A stretch of 64,000 bases of DNA, taken from positions 806,001 to 870,000 of the forward strand of contig CAWDMW010000002.1 in assembly GCA_963803575.1 (NCBI GenBank), written 5' to 3'. This DNA comes from CAWDMW01 sp963803575 (GTDB lineage Bacteria; Pseudomonadota; Alphaproteobacteria; Rickettsiales; UBA998). Under the pieces are notes generated by a model. That model saw only the letters and a list, made by a program, of their open reading frames with translations. It ran no database searches and was not told where the DNA came from. Of this stretch, positions 9,521 to 18,522 are shown in pieces; within the stretch, counting starts at the first letter, position 1, and every line of letters starts with the position of its first letter. The translations under genes and the position numbers were made by a program.

Positions 9521-9588
9521 TAGTCGCAGCCACGAGACGTGCTGTGGCTATCGTACATATAAGCATGACACAGTGAGTGCATAAAACC

Positions 9589-10671
9589 ATGCAACGACTA
9601 CCTGAATTACTGAAAGATGTTGGCTTTATGGATGCCAGCTATATTTTACTGCTTACTGTGATTATAGCGATCATTACAACATTGGTCATGAAGCGTGTCC
9701 ATGCTGTGCAGGAAAATTCGCTGGCTATGCGTGTGTTGAAGCGGATGATTAGACCAGTGCTTTGTCTTATTCTTGTGGCAGGTGCTTCCATCAGTTTAAG
9801 CGTCATTGATGGAAAACATGCTATAGTTCAGACAATCATGGAAATTGTACAGCATGGCTTGATGATAACAGCTATTGCGCTGGTGATCTGGCTGGTGATT
9901 GCCATCTTAGCGGGTATTAAAAGGCATCTATTATTCAAGTACGATATGTCGAAAGAGGATAATTTGCACGCGCGTAAAGTGCATACGCAGATTAATGTCT
10001 TTTACCGCATTATTGCATTTTTTGTGACCATTATAGGGCTGTCATTCATACTGATGACCTTTGATGGTGTCAGCAATATTGGCACAAGTTTGCTGGCTTC
10101 TGCTGGTGTAACCGGAATTATTCTGGGCTTCGCCGCGCAAAAAACCTTAGGTACCGTATTTGCTGGTATTCAGATAGCTATTACACAACCGATTCGTATT
10201 GAAGATGCTGTCGTGGTAGAAGGTGAATGGGGCTGGATTGAAGATATTACGTTCACTTACGTGGTGATACGTATATGGGATTTGCGACGGTTGGTTGTGC
10301 CAATCACGTATTTTATCGAACAGCCATTCCAAAACTGGACGCGTAATTCCGCAGAGATTATTGGCTCGGTAGAGCTGTATCTGGATTTCTCTGTGCCTTT
10401 GGAGGAATTGCGTGCGGAATTTGAGCGTGTTGTGCGTGAGTCCTCTCTATGGAATCGCAAAGTGCAGGTATTGCAAGTGATGGATGTCACGGAGAAAACA
10501 CAGAAAATTCGGTGTTTGATGACAGCAAAAGACTCGCCAACCACCTGGGATTTACGATGTCTGGTACGTGAAAAGTTAATTATCTGGCTGCAAACACACT
10601 ATCCGGAAAGTTTGCCACAACATCGTGTTATGTATGCAGATGAAGCTGGCAAAATTCCAGCATCCAGTTAA
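9589..10671 (+). CDS. MscS-family mechanosensitive ion channel
   Basis: Small-conductance mechanosensitive channel that releases solutes on hypo-osmotic shock. About four hydrophobic N-terminal helices precede the pore helix LLASAGVTGIILGFAAQKTLG, which has the Gly/Ala packing typical of MscS TM3. A beta domain (ITQPIRIEDAVVVEGEWGWIEDI) and an alpha/beta C-terminal domain follow. About 360 residues, longer than E. coli MscS (286) because of additional N-terminal helices. The reading frame is also open from a GTG at 9577, but I prefer the ATG at 9589; neither has a clear Shine-Dalgarno. The gene stands alone between the DUF4167 gene and the convergent XRE regulator. Confidence 0.88.
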   Translation: MQRLPELLKDVGFMDASYILLLTVIIAIITTLVMKRVHAVQENSLAMRVLKRMIRPVLCLILVAGASISLSVIDGKHAIVQTIMEIVQHGLMITAIALVIWLVIAILAGIKRHLLFKYDMSKEDNLHARKVHTQINVFYRIIAFFVTIIGLSFILMTFDGVSNIGTSLLASAGVTGIILGFAAQKTLGTVFAGIQIAITQPIRIEDAVVVEGEWGWIEDITFTYVVIRIWDLRRLVVPITYFIEQPFQNWTRNSAEIIGSVELYLDFSVPLEELRAEFERVVRESSLWNRKVQVLQVMDVTEKTQKIRCLMTAKDSPTTWDLRCLVREKLIIWLQTHYPESLPQHRVMYADEAGKIPASS

Positions 10672-10681
10672 TCAGGACGCT

Positions 10682-11098
10682 TTATGCAGCAGGCGGCTTA
10701 TCATTATCTGCCATAGACTTTAGCAAATCGTAGAATTTACGGCGTAATTTTTCGTCACTGATGCTGTAATAAGCACGGACTAGCTCAAGTGTTTCGCGGC
10801 TTGAAATACGGTCATGTTCAAAGTTACTGTCGTCTTCTGCCATGCCGCGCGAATACTCGGACATTGCTTCAACAGGTTTCTCGTAATCATCGAAGAAATA
10901 AGCAACAGATACATTAAGGATTTTGCTAAAATCATAAATCCGACTAGAACCCATCCGGTTAACGCCCTTTTCATACTTTTGAATTTGTTGAAAGCTTACG
11001 CCAATAGCTTTACCGACAGCTTCCTGACTCATGCCCAGCATGATACGACGTTCTCTCAAACGTTTTCCTACATATATATCAACAGGATGTAATGCCAT
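10682..11098 (-). CDS. XRE-family transcriptional regulator (PraR-like)
   Basis: A 138-residue DNA-binding protein. The N-terminal helix-turn-helix (residues about 10-65) contains RLRERRIMLGMSQEAVGKAIGV, outlined here by its ends, and VSFQQIQKYEKGVNR as recognition segment. The C-terminal half is a short helical dimerisation region with an acidic linker. Regulators of this type lie beside metK in many Alphaproteobacteria (PraR/PhrR group, linked in rhizobia to adhesion and stress). Here metK is 0.9 kb away with one small gene in between. Inverted and direct repeats in the divergent region (11255-11309) may be its own operator. Confidence 0.85.
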   Translation of the reverse strand: MALHPVDIYVGKRLRERRIMLGMSQEAVGKAIGVSFQQIQKYEKGVNRMGSSRIYDFSKILNVSVAYFFDDYEKPVEAMSEYSRGMAEDDSNFEHDRISSRETLELVRAYYSISDEKLRRKFYDLLKSMADNDKPPAA

Positions 11099-11254
11099 CC
11101 GCTTTTATCTCCACATATACTTTTTATAAGACTTTAAAAACAACCTATGGTAGATGAAAAGGCAGTATTAACCTTTCAATGCACGTTATAGTTGCTTTCT
11201 TAAATAAGAATAACGTAAAACCCTTAGCATGTCACCTATTTTTTAATAAAATTG

Positions 11255-11309
11255 TCAAAATGGTAATAAGGTTTCAAAATGGTTACGCTAATAGTTTGAG
11301 TTTTGAAAC
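11255..11309. promoter_or_regulatory. Operator-like direct and inverted repeats
   Basis: TCAAAATGGTAA (11255) and TCAAAATGGTTA (11274) are direct repeats 19 bases apart. GTTTCAAAA (11271-11279) is perfectly inverted as TTTTGAAAC (11301-11309). They lie in the 284-base divergent region between the XRE regulator and the gene at 11383, the normal place for an autoregulatory site. Binding by the neighbouring regulator is inference. Confidence 0.35.
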
Positions 11310-11382
11310 AACCATGAAGTCACTTCCTGCATGGCTTTGCTCGGTTTAAGGTCAATATCTCTATTTAGGAGATGAAAAGAGT

Positions 11383-11760
11383 ATGGATTTTGATAGTGAG
11401 TCTATGGATGACATCATGCAATATGTGGATCAGCAATTGATTGCAGTAAGAGAGAATATTTACCGTTACGTTGTGGCACATAACCATCAGGAGAAACAGA
11501 ATAGTCCTTATGTTAGCAGTGATGAATTTGATAGTGGTTTAGAACGTGGTATTGCATCAGTTGCATCACATGCTATTCGCACGGGCAGATTTGACGCAGA
11601 GCGTTTAGCTAATCCGGTGTTACGCAACGTTGGTCGTCAGGCTGGACAAGCTGTGTCAGATTATTTGTTCGATCAGACGTATCAGGGAATGCGTGGCAGC
11701 AGCAGCCAAATTGCTGCACAGCTTATGCAATCTTTGTCCTTAGCAAGCAGGATTCGTTGA
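11383..11760 (+). CDS. Hypothetical protein, 125 aa
   Basis: No family recognised. The protein is largely helical, without signal peptide or membrane span, and begins with an acidic segment (MDFDSESMDDIM). A central Gly-rich helical part reads GIASVASHAIRTGRF, and the end is basic. A strong ribosome-binding site (TAGGAGAT) precedes the ATG by about ten bases, which supports expression. It lies between the divergent XRE regulator and metK. Pairing with the regulator through a shared control region is possible. Confidence 0.6.
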   Translation: MDFDSESMDDIMQYVDQQLIAVRENIYRYVVAHNHQEKQNSPYVSSDEFDSGLERGIASVASHAIRTGRFDAERLANPVLRNVGRQAGQAVSDYLFDQTYQGMRGSSSQIAAQLMQSLSLASRIR

Positions 11761-11781
11761 CTATAGTTAAGACTGTCACAC

Positions 11782-11810
11782 TTGTATTTCGGTGCATAAC
11801 TGACTATACT
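11782..11810 (+). promoter_or_regulatory. Probable sigma-70-type promoter of metK
   Basis: TTGTAT (11782) and TATACT (11805) are separated by exactly 17 bases. Transcription would start near 11817, at the 5' edge of the structured leader described next, about 145 bases before metK. The -10 box is a five-of-six consensus match; the -35 box is weak. Confidence 0.45.
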
Positions 11811-11816
11811 ATGTGG

Positions 11817-11862
11817 ATCGTGGGGATTTGTCATCGTTTGCCGCCACACTGCTAAGTGCAGT
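11817..11862 (+). ncRNA. SAM-II-like leader element, incomplete
   Basis: The metK leader begins TCGTGGGGATTTG and continues to TTTGCCGCCAC and GCTAAG. Stem P1 can form between GTGG (11820-11823) and CCAC (11844-11847). From memory, alphaproteobacterial SAM-II aptamers have GTGGTGATTTG, CTTGCAGCCAC and GCTAAA in the same order. The CAAGTC-like strand that closes the SAM-II pseudoknot is not present between the CCAC and GCTAA segments, so this is either a degenerate or divergent form or a chance resemblance. A covariance-model search would decide. Confidence 0.3.
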
Positions 11863-11962
11863 ATTCAGGGACTAAGCGTATGCGTAACAGGTGAGTTGCG
11901 TGTGTTGTGTTGATGATAAATGCTTGCAAATTATAGTCATTTTATAGGACACATACCGCTAT

Positions 11963-13147
11963 ATGATTTACTCCCATTCAAGTCGCCATGATAGTTATAT
12001 TTTTACCAGTGAATCCGTATCCGAGGGACACCCTGATAAAGTATGCGATCAAATTTCTGATGCGATACTGGACGCATTTATTCGCGAAAATCCTTATGCA
12101 CGTGGTGCGATAGAGGTACTTGCTACAACCAATCATTTAACGATTGCGGGTGAGTATCGCGGAGTTAATATGAGTCGTAATGATATTAATGAGGTTGCAC
12201 ATCAGGTGGTGCGTGACATTGGCTATTATCAAAAAGGCTTTAGCTGGAACAACATGCAGGTCATTAATTTACTGCACGAACAGTCCGTTGATATTGCGCA
12301 AGGAGTTGATGAAGCTCAGGATAAGCAGGAAGGTGCTGGGGATCAGGGAATTATGTTTGGCTTTGCCTGCGATGAAACCGATAATTACATGCCAGCCCCT
12401 ATCTGCTACGCCAATGCTATTTTAAAGCGCCTTTCTGTTGGACGTCACGCGGGTGACTATGATGCACTAAAGCCCGATGCTAAAAGTCAGGTGTCACTGG
12501 TTTATGAAGATGGTAAACCTGTACGTGTCGCTTCATTGGTTGTTTCAACGCAGCATAGCGAAGATGCGACTCAAGGCCATATTCGGTCTTTGGTGAAAGA
12601 GGCGATTACCGATGTGATTCCATCAGACTGGATGTGTGATGATGAGAAAATCTATATTAATCCAACAGGCAAATTTGTGATTGGGGGGCCTGATGGAGAT
12701 GCCGGGCTGACCGGGCGTAAAATTATTGTTGATACGTATGGGGGTGCTGCGCCACATGGGGGTGGAGCGTTTTCTGGTAAAGACCCAACTAAAGTTGACC
12801 GTTCAGCAGCATATATGGCGCGCTATCTGGCTAAAAATGTTGTAGCTGCCGGACTTGCCAAACGCTGCACCATTCAACTTTCTTACGCGATTGGTGTATC
12901 TTATCCGATCTCTTTTTATGTCAATACAGAAAACACGGCCACCATTGAAGAGGTACGCATTGAAACTATGCTCAAAGAATTGGTTGATTTGTCCCCCAGT
13001 GGTATTCGCAAGCATTTACGATTAAATCAGCCTATCTATTTGCCAACAGCATCTTACGGCCATTTTGGTCGCACCCCACGTGAGGATGGATGCTTTTCAT
13101 GGGAAGCACTCGATTTAGTAGAGAAGTTAACAGCAGCCGCGCATTAG
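11963..13147 (+). CDS. metK: S-adenosylmethionine synthetase
   Basis: Makes SAM from methionine and ATP. Family motifs are present in order: [15 protein letters not shown] near the N-terminus, [16 protein letters not shown] around residue 130, and the P-loop-like [19 protein letters not shown] around residue 270. Length 394 residues, as expected. It sits alone behind a roughly 200-base leader with a plausible promoter and a possible riboswitch remnant. The usual alphaproteobacterial partner trmB is not adjacent but at 29444-30136. Confidence 0.96.
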   Translation: MIYSHSSRHDSYIFTSESVSEGHPDKVCDQISDAILDAFIRENPYARGAIEVLATTNHLTIAGEYRGVNMSRNDINEVAHQVVRDIGYYQKGFSWNNMQVINLLHEQSVDIAQGVDEAQDKQEGAGDQGIMFGFACDETDNYMPAPICYANAILKRLSVGRHAGDYDALKPDAKSQVSLVYEDGKPVRVASLVVSTQHSEDATQGHIRSLVKEAITDVIPSDWMCDDEKIYINPTGKFVIGGPDGDAGLTGRKIIVDTYGGAAPHGGGAFSGKDPTKVDRSAAYMARYLAKNVVAAGLAKRCTIQLSYAIGVSYPISFYVNTENTATIEEVRIETMLKELVDLSPSGIRKHLRLNQPIYLPTASYGHFGRTPREDGCFSWEALDLVEKLTAAAH

Positions 13148-13162
13148 TGTCAACACGCCCTA
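13144..13162 (-). repeat. Dispersed repeat arm
   Basis: The minus strand reads TAGGGCGTGTTGACACTAA, the same motif as at 9508 in opposite orientation, so the two face each other across mscS, the XRE regulator and metK. It overlaps the last codon of metK and the stop of xerC, so it lies in the terminal bases of two genes. Confidence 0.55.
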
Positions 13163-14101
13163 GTGACTTGACTTTATATCTGAGAGATTACCTGCCAGAT
13201 TTGCCTGATTACATGCATCAGCCAGATGCTTGATGTCCACAGATGTGTAGCGTTGCGTCGAAGACAGGCTGGCATGCCCCAGTAATGTTTGAATGTCGCG
13301 CAACCCCCCGCCGCGTTCCAGCAAGTGTGTTGCGTAGCTATGGCGAAGTGCATGAGGCGTCAGGTGTGCGGGGAGGTGGATTTGTGTGCGGATGGACTGA
13401 ATGGAACGGGCAAGCATTGCTGGTTGCAGACGTTTACCTCGTTTTCCATAAAATAATACATCCCCTGATGTTTCATATGGGCAGGCATGATTGTACTTAT
13501 CAATGGCATCCAGCACTACGGGTAAGATGGGTACCTGCCGTGGTTTGTTGCCTTTTCCTACGATGCGGATAGTTTGTTCCAGGCGTGATATATCTCGTAT
13601 GGTCAGTGATAAAGCCTCGCTAATGCGTAATCCACATCCATAGAGCAGTAATGCACATGCTTTGTCACGCAGGCCAACCCAATGCTCTCTGGGCAAGCAC
13701 TGCAATTCTTGCAGTAATTGATGAATATCGGTGACTGCCACCGAACGTGGTATAGGGGTATGTGATTTGGGCGGCCTAACGGACAGTACGGCACTCATAT
13801 TCATCTCATGCTGCGCTTCCAGATACCGAAAGAATTGCTTAATGGCAGAGAGTGAGCGCCTGACAGAACTCGGATGATAAGCCTTTCGGTGTTTTTCAGC
13901 CAACCACGCACGCACATCACGACGCTGACATATGCCAAGGTTTGTTAGATTAATATCACACCCCATATGCGTTTGCAGAAATGCCAGAAATTGCACGACA
14001 TCATGACGGTAATTTGTGATGGTATGGGGGGAAGCGCGATTAAGGGTATGCAGTGAGGTTAGCCAGTGATTAAGTGCATCCTGCAACTCTGCATGTAGCA
14101 T
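13160..14101 (-). CDS. xerC: Tyrosine recombinase XerC
   Basis: Site-specific recombinase that resolves chromosome dimers at dif with XerD (37483-38403). The N-terminal SAM-like core-binding domain spans residues 1-105. The catalytic domain shows Arg159 (GCGLRISEA), Lys183 (VGKGNK), His250-x-x-Arg253 (HALRHSYATHL), His276 (LLGHASL) and Tyr285 (RYTSV), so every catalytic residue is present. Length 313 residues. It overlaps the DUF484 gene by one base (TAATG), the conserved DUF484-xerC arrangement, which favours XerC over a phage integrase. Confidence 0.93.
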   Translation of the reverse strand: MLHAELQDALNHWLTSLHTLNRASPHTITNYRHDVVQFLAFLQTHMGCDINLTNLGICQRRDVRAWLAEKHRKAYHPSSVRRSLSAIKQFFRYLEAQHEMNMSAVLSVRPPKSHTPIPRSVAVTDIHQLLQELQCLPREHWVGLRDKACALLLYGCGLRISEALSLTIRDISRLEQTIRIVGKGNKPRQVPILPVVLDAIDKYNHACPYETSGDVLFYGKRGKRLQPAMLARSIQSIRTQIHLPAHLTPHALRHSYATHLLERGGGLRDIQTLLGHASLSSTQRYTSVDIKHLADACNQANLAGNLSDIKSSH

Positions 14102-14853
14102 TATAATAGACCAGCCTGTTCATCCAGACACTGATCTAGTCGCACCGCAACAATATCACTCAGGAACTGTAACAACCCTGTTCCCTGACCAGACTGAAAA
14201 CGGGCTGATTGTCGCGTGCCAAACGCAAGCACGGCGTAACGATCTGTTGAAGGAAGATGCAGGCGCATATAGGCAGCAGATACCGCCAAGTCACCACACT
14301 CATGAAAAAATATTTTCAGTGGCCATTGAATGTCTTGCGCACTATCTGCAACCAGACTAACTTTTTGGCTGTCCTGAAATAACTCACGAGACGCCCCTAC
14401 GGGGATAAAGACCATACCAGAATAATGATTTTCCGGGTAATAGCTTTCATATAACCCACCCATATCGCTTTCCAAACCAAGCCTGATAACATCCACATTA
14501 AATGTCTGGACAAATTCCATGCATAAACATTCCAGCAATTGTTCCAATGTACGGGTTTTGACCAGTTGCAACACGGCTTGTTGCACTTGCGCCTGCATAC
14601 GATAATTATCGCGCGCCACTTCAACCACCTGACCATAGGTATGTTTCGCATCCTGCACACATTGCTGCAAATGCTGTATGGAATATTGCTGAAAGTCGAT
14701 GACGGTTTTACCAGTGTGATGTGCAGGAGGGTTAAGCCATTCAATGGCATGGGGATGCTGTTGCAAGAAATCGGGATGCTGGCTAAGGTAATCTAATACT
14801 TCCTCAGCAGTAAGGTTGTGTTTATCCTGCATGGATGCCGTATGTTCTGTCAT
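14101..14853 (-). CDS. DUF484 (GAF-like) family protein
   Basis: A 250-residue protein of the DUF484 family, predicted to adopt a GAF-like fold and usually found directly upstream of xerC. The N-terminal signature VLDYLSQHPDFLQQHPHAIEWL is visible in its parts (LSQHPDFLQQHP). It is followed by a coiled-coil helix and a C-terminal GAF-like half that ends FLSDIVAVRLDQ. Function is not established; co-occurrence suggests a link with chromosome segregation. It is translationally coupled to xerC. The region upstream (14854-15363) contains only a gene remnant and a repeat element. Confidence 0.85.
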   Translation of the reverse strand: MTEHTASMQDKHNLTAEEVLDYLSQHPDFLQQHPHAIEWLNPPAHHTGKTVIDFQQYSIQHLQQCVQDAKHTYGQVVEVARDNYRMQAQVQQAVLQLVKTRTLEQLLECLCMEFVQTFNVDVIRLGLESDMGGLYESYYPENHYSGMVFIPVGASRELFQDSQKVSLVADSAQDIQWPLKIFFHECGDLAVSAAYMRLHLPSTDRYAVLAFGTRQSARFQSGQGTGLLQFLSDIVAVRLDQCLDEQAGLL

Positions 14854-14926
14854 AGCATCTATGATGACGGATGCAGGGCATATGATGCAAGAAAAAAGCT
14901 ATCGCAAATGCCAATACGCCCTGATA

Positions 14927-15187
14927 TTAGGTGACGTGAAGATACAAACAGGTATGTGTATGAGCATTGTGCAATATCGCTCGCAGGTAACGCGCATGAA
15001 TATGTAAGCTACACACCGTTTTGTGCGTGATAGAGAGCAGGTCAAACCATTCATTCCCGTCCGGTGAACCTTGCAGACACATGCAGGCACCATCAAAAAC
15101 GCCCCACCCATATATGCTGTGTAGGTAAGCATAATTATCTTCGATCGGGCTAATGCCATTATGAGTGGTTGCATGAAATAACTGCAT
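14927..15187 (-). pseudogene. Probable remnant of a class-IV PLP aminotransferase
   Basis: An open frame of 86 codons reads HNGISPIEDNYAYLHS then IYGWGVFDGAC. This resembles the N-terminal region of branched-chain aminotransferases and aminodeoxychorismate lyases, where NG...P.EDA..... precedes LHYG.GVFEG. A complete enzyme needs about 280 residues, and the frame stops after LYLHVT, so only the start of such a gene would remain. It begins 41 bases from the inverted-repeat element at 15229-15366, so truncation by insertion is conceivable. The similarity is judged by eye and may be coincidence. Confidence 0.35.
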
Positions 15188-15228
15188 GGATGCATGTTAT
15201 GATGTAATGGTAAAGGTTGGAAGTGACT

Positions 15229-15366
15229 AAGGCGTGTTAGCACTAACGACTATAGCGTGCTGCATTTCTGCGTTTCCGGTGCTCATGTACCTGAAAGCAC
15301 ACTCCGCTATAGTTCTCGCAACCTGTTATTTTCGCTATGCTTTAGCGTTAGTGTCAACATGCTCTA
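15229..15366. repeat. Small inverted-repeat (MITE-like) element
   Basis: The left end TAAGGCGTGTTAGCACTAAC (15229) and the right end, reading TAGAGCATGTTGACACTAAC on the minus strand (15347-15366), are imperfect inverted repeats. A second, perfect pair lies inside: ACTATAGCG (15250-15258) and CGCTATAGT (15305-15313). The element is 138 bases, has no coding capacity, and ends at the stop codon of the RND pump gene. Related end sequences occur at 9508, 13144 and 28327. It is too short for a transposase and would need one supplied in trans. Confidence 0.55.
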
Positions 15367-18300
15367 CGTTACTTTATGCCATAAAGCAGATAAAGCGGCC
15401 TGAATATCATCCACCGCCATCAGCAGGCATGGAATGAGCAGTAAGATAATAGGTGTAGCGAATAAAATACCTGTGGCCAGTGACACGACCATGGGAATCA
15501 GGAATTGCGCCTGTATGCTGGTTTCCAGCAACATAGGCAGGAGTCCTAGACAGGTACTTAATGTTGTTAGCAAAATAGGGCGGAAGCGACGACGAATAGC
15601 GGCAATGGCGCTGTCATAGGTGTTATACCCTTCGCGCTTTTGCTGATTCAGATAATCCACCAGAACCACACTATCATTAATCACCACACCTGAAAGCGCA
15701 ACAATACCAAACATGGAAATAAAGGTTAAATCATGCCCAAGCAGGAAATGGCCAAGAATCGCGCCAAATACACCAAACGGAATGGCAATCATGATGATGA
15801 AAGGCTGTACATAACTGCGTAATTGTGAACCAAGCAAAACAAAAATAATCAGTAGAGCAATGAGCATATTGTTCATCAGGCTTTGTAAATCTTCTGATTG
15901 TTCCCGACTTTCGCCTTCATAACGATAATCCAACCCGGGATAACGCGTCTGTAATTGTGGCAAGACATCGCTGTTTAATATCTCCATAACCCGATTAGGC
16001 GTGGTTACGGCATAATCGACATCACCGTTGACGGAAATAACGCGACGACCATCAACAGACTCAATAACGGAATATCCTTGTTGTTCGCGAATGGTGGCAA
16101 TTTGTGACAAAGGAACCTCTGATCCATCAGCCAGACGGATACGGGCATTTTGCAAGGATTCCAGACTGTCACGCTCGGCTTCAGGGTAGCGTACATAGAC
16201 AATCACTTCAAAGCGTCCACGTTGAAAGCGTTGTGCTTCCAGTCCAAAGAAAGCGCCACGCAATTGTTGACCAAGTTGCAGGGGTGTCAAGCCAACGGCA
16301 AGTCCTTGCGCATTTAGCTCAAAAACATATTCGGTTTTGCCCGGCTCGTAACTGTCAGACACTTCCTTCGTGCCTTCAATAGCGGCGAGTTGTTGCTTTA
16401 ACCATTCAGACGCTTCATTCAATGTTTCATCATTGCGGTGGGTGAGTTCGATAGTTATGTCAGGATTGTCGCCAATTAGTGAACTTTGCAGTTCTAGTTT
16501 CTCGATATTAGGCAGATCAATAATACGTTTGCGTATAGCTGATTCAATGTCAGCTGCGGATACCTGACGTTCGCCAGATGGAACCAGTTTAACGATGAGC
16601 TGGCCAACATTACTACTGGCGGTATAACTGTTATTGCCGGGGCCAGCAGCGCCACTACCCGAGGTTTGCCCGATAGTCAAAGCAATGCTTTCAAACACCT
16701 TCTGGTCATATTGAGTGTGCATGGTGTCTTTGACTGCCATCGTACTGCTTTCAATCGCCAGTAATGTCTCTTCGGTCGTTGAGAAGGGAGTGCCTTGCGG
16801 CATAGTGACGCTGATGGTGACGCGATCTCCTTCTATTTGCGGGAAGAAAATAAAGCGCATAATACCGGATTGCATCAGGCTGGCAATGATAATTCCAATA
16901 GCAACAAATACGGCAATCGTCACATACCGCCAGATGATGCAGCGATGGGCAAAAGGCACCAACCAGTGGTCAGTGAAGTGCTGCAGTCCACCAGAGAAGC
17001 GATCACGGATACGTGCGACAATGCCACGGCTCCATTCCCCGGGTGTGCTAAGGTGTGCGGGTAAAATAAAATATGCCTCAATTAATGAAACAAACAAGAT
17101 GGCAATAACCACCATTGGAATAACCTGAATAATCTGGCCAAGTGTTCCTGTGCTTAAAATAAGCGGCGCGAAAGCGGCCATCGTGGTTGCAACACCAATA
17201 GTGACGGGGGCAATAATTGCTTTGACGCCTCGCAGTGCCGCAAAACGATCATTCGGTGCGTGCTTTTGGGCATCGTAAATGCTCTCACCCGTGACAATAC
17301 CGTCATCAACCACAATCCCAAGCACCACAATCAAGGCAAACAACGAAATCATGTTCAGACTCAGCCCCATAAAGTAGATAATCATTAATCCACCCAGAAA
17401 TGAGATAGGTATGGCAGCGCTTGTCCAGAAAGCCAGCTTAAGATCAAGAAATAATAATAATATCAGAAATACCAGCATAAACCCTAGCAAGGCATTTTGC
17501 ATCATCAGGCTCATACGATCCGTCAGGCTGCGGGTTTCATCCCGACTGATGGTAATGTGCAATCCTTTGGGCAAGGTGACTTGCTCAAGATACGTTTTGA
17601 CTTTGTTGGCAATGGTAAGCGTATCATCTGACTCGCTACGTTTTACATCAATAAAAGCAGCACGTTCCCCATTATACTGACTGATAAGATGTGTATCGGT
17701 GAAGCCATCGATAACGGTACCAATATCGCCTATAGTTAAAACAGAACCATCAGGCAAGGTACGCAACATGATGCTGGAAAATTCTTCGCCCGTATAACGC
17801 TTTTCCTGCACACGTAGCAAAATATCTCCCTGACGCGATTCAACCGTGCCAGCAGGAATATCGGCAGAAAACTGACGAATACGTTGCTGTACATCGCTTA
17901 AGCCTAGCCCATATTTTTGCAAGGCTTCTTCAGATATTTCAATGGATATTTGATAGTCACGTATGCCACGAGTGGCGGTAAGTGCGACACCATTTAGCTG
18001 GCGTATTTCATCTTCAATGGTTTCTGTCCAGTGTTTAATGGTACGTTCATCTGCATCCCCATGAATAGCCAGTGTCAGTACGTTGGGTGTGACACGTACT
18101 TTGCGAATTAAAGGACGCTCTGCATCTTCCGGTGGGAAGTCGGCTAAGCTATTGACGGCTGTTTCTACATCATTATAGACATCATCTGCGTTGGCAAAGT
18201 CTTCCACTTCCACACTGATGGTGCCGGAACCTTCTGATGCCGTGGACGAAATCCGGTCTACCCCCTCAATGCCTACCAGTGCTTCTTCCACACGGTTGGT

Positions 18301-18522
18301 GACAGAGTCATTAATCTCGTAAGGGGTGGAGCCGGGATAGGCCACACTTACCACAATCAGGCGTGGGTCAATGGTTGGGAATGTCTCTGTTCGAATCGAT
18401 GAGAGTGTAACAATGCCACCAATAATAAACAGCAGCATGATAATGTTGGCAGCCACATGGTTTTGAGCAAACCACGCAATCATACCACGAGGGGGATCAT
18501 CTTCTGGAGTATGCTTTGTCAT
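15364..18522 (-). CDS. RND efflux pump inner-membrane transporter
   Basis: Proton-driven HAE1-type resistance-nodulation-division transporter of 1052 residues, the normal length. TM1 follows a short cytoplasmic start (AANIIMLLFIIGGIVTL), a large periplasmic loop comes next, and TM4 carries the adjacent aspartates of the proton relay (LGIVVDDGIVTGES). The second half repeats this plan with LLIIFVLLGSQLRS and GIVALSGVVINDSVVLVDYL. Its start overlaps the end of the adaptor gene by four bases (ATGA), so the two are coupled. Together with the outer-membrane factor at 19710-21182 it forms a complete tripartite pump. Substrates cannot be inferred. Confidence 0.93.
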   Translation of the reverse strand: MTKHTPEDDPPRGMIAWFAQNHVAANIIMLLFIIGGIVTLSSIRTETFPTIDPRLIVVSVAYPGSTPYEINDSVTNRVEEALVGIEGVDRISSTASEGSGTISVEVEDFANADDVYNDVETAVNSLADFPPEDAERPLIRKVRVTPNVLTLAIHGDADERTIKHWTETIEDEIRQLNGVALTATRGIRDYQISIEISEEALQKYGLGLSDVQQRIRQFSADIPAGTVESRQGDILLRVQEKRYTGEEFSSIMLRTLPDGSVLTIGDIGTVIDGFTDTHLISQYNGERAAFIDVKRSESDDTLTIANKVKTYLEQVTLPKGLHITISRDETRSLTDRMSLMMQNALLGFMLVFLILLLFLDLKLAFWTSAAIPISFLGGLMIIYFMGLSLNMISLFALIVVLGIVVDDGIVTGESIYDAQKHAPNDRFAALRGVKAIIAPVTIGVATTMAAFAPLILSTGTLGQIIQVIPMVVIAILFVSLIEAYFILPAHLSTPGEWSRGIVARIRDRFSGGLQHFTDHWLVPFAHRCIIWRYVTIAVFVAIGIIIASLMQSGIMRFIFFPQIEGDRVTISVTMPQGTPFSTTEETLLAIESSTMAVKDTMHTQYDQKVFESIALTIGQTSGSGAAGPGNNSYTASSNVGQLIVKLVPSGERQVSAADIESAIRKRIIDLPNIEKLELQSSLIGDNPDITIELTHRNDETLNEASEWLKQQLAAIEGTKEVSDSYEPGKTEYVFELNAQGLAVGLTPLQLGQQLRGAFFGLEAQRFQRGRFEVIVYVRYPEAERDSLESLQNARIRLADGSEVPLSQIATIREQQGYSVIESVDGRRVISVNGDVDYAVTTPNRVMEILNSDVLPQLQTRYPGLDYRYEGESREQSEDLQSLMNNMLIALLIIFVLLGSQLRSYVQPFIIMIAIPFGVFGAILGHFLLGHDLTFISMFGIVALSGVVINDSVVLVDYLNQQKREGYNTYDSAIAAIRRRFRPILLTTLSTCLGLLPMLLETSIQAQFLIPMVVSLATGILFATPIILLLIPCLLMAVDDIQAALSALWHKVT

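Noticed and set aside
9508..13162. Composite transposon bounded by the inward-facing repeat copies
   Set aside because: The enclosed genes (mscS, regulator, metK) are core or ordinary, there is no transposase, and the left copy is only 13 bases long.
13160..14101. Phage or integron integrase
   Set aside because: The overlap with DUF484 and the XerC-like active site indicate the housekeeping recombinase; no attachment site or phage genes are nearby.
14899..15243. 115-codon open frame overlapping the aminotransferase remnant in another frame
   Set aside because: Its composition (Cys, Met and His rich) and lack of any domain look like a shadow frame; the shorter frame shows the aminotransferase-like motif.
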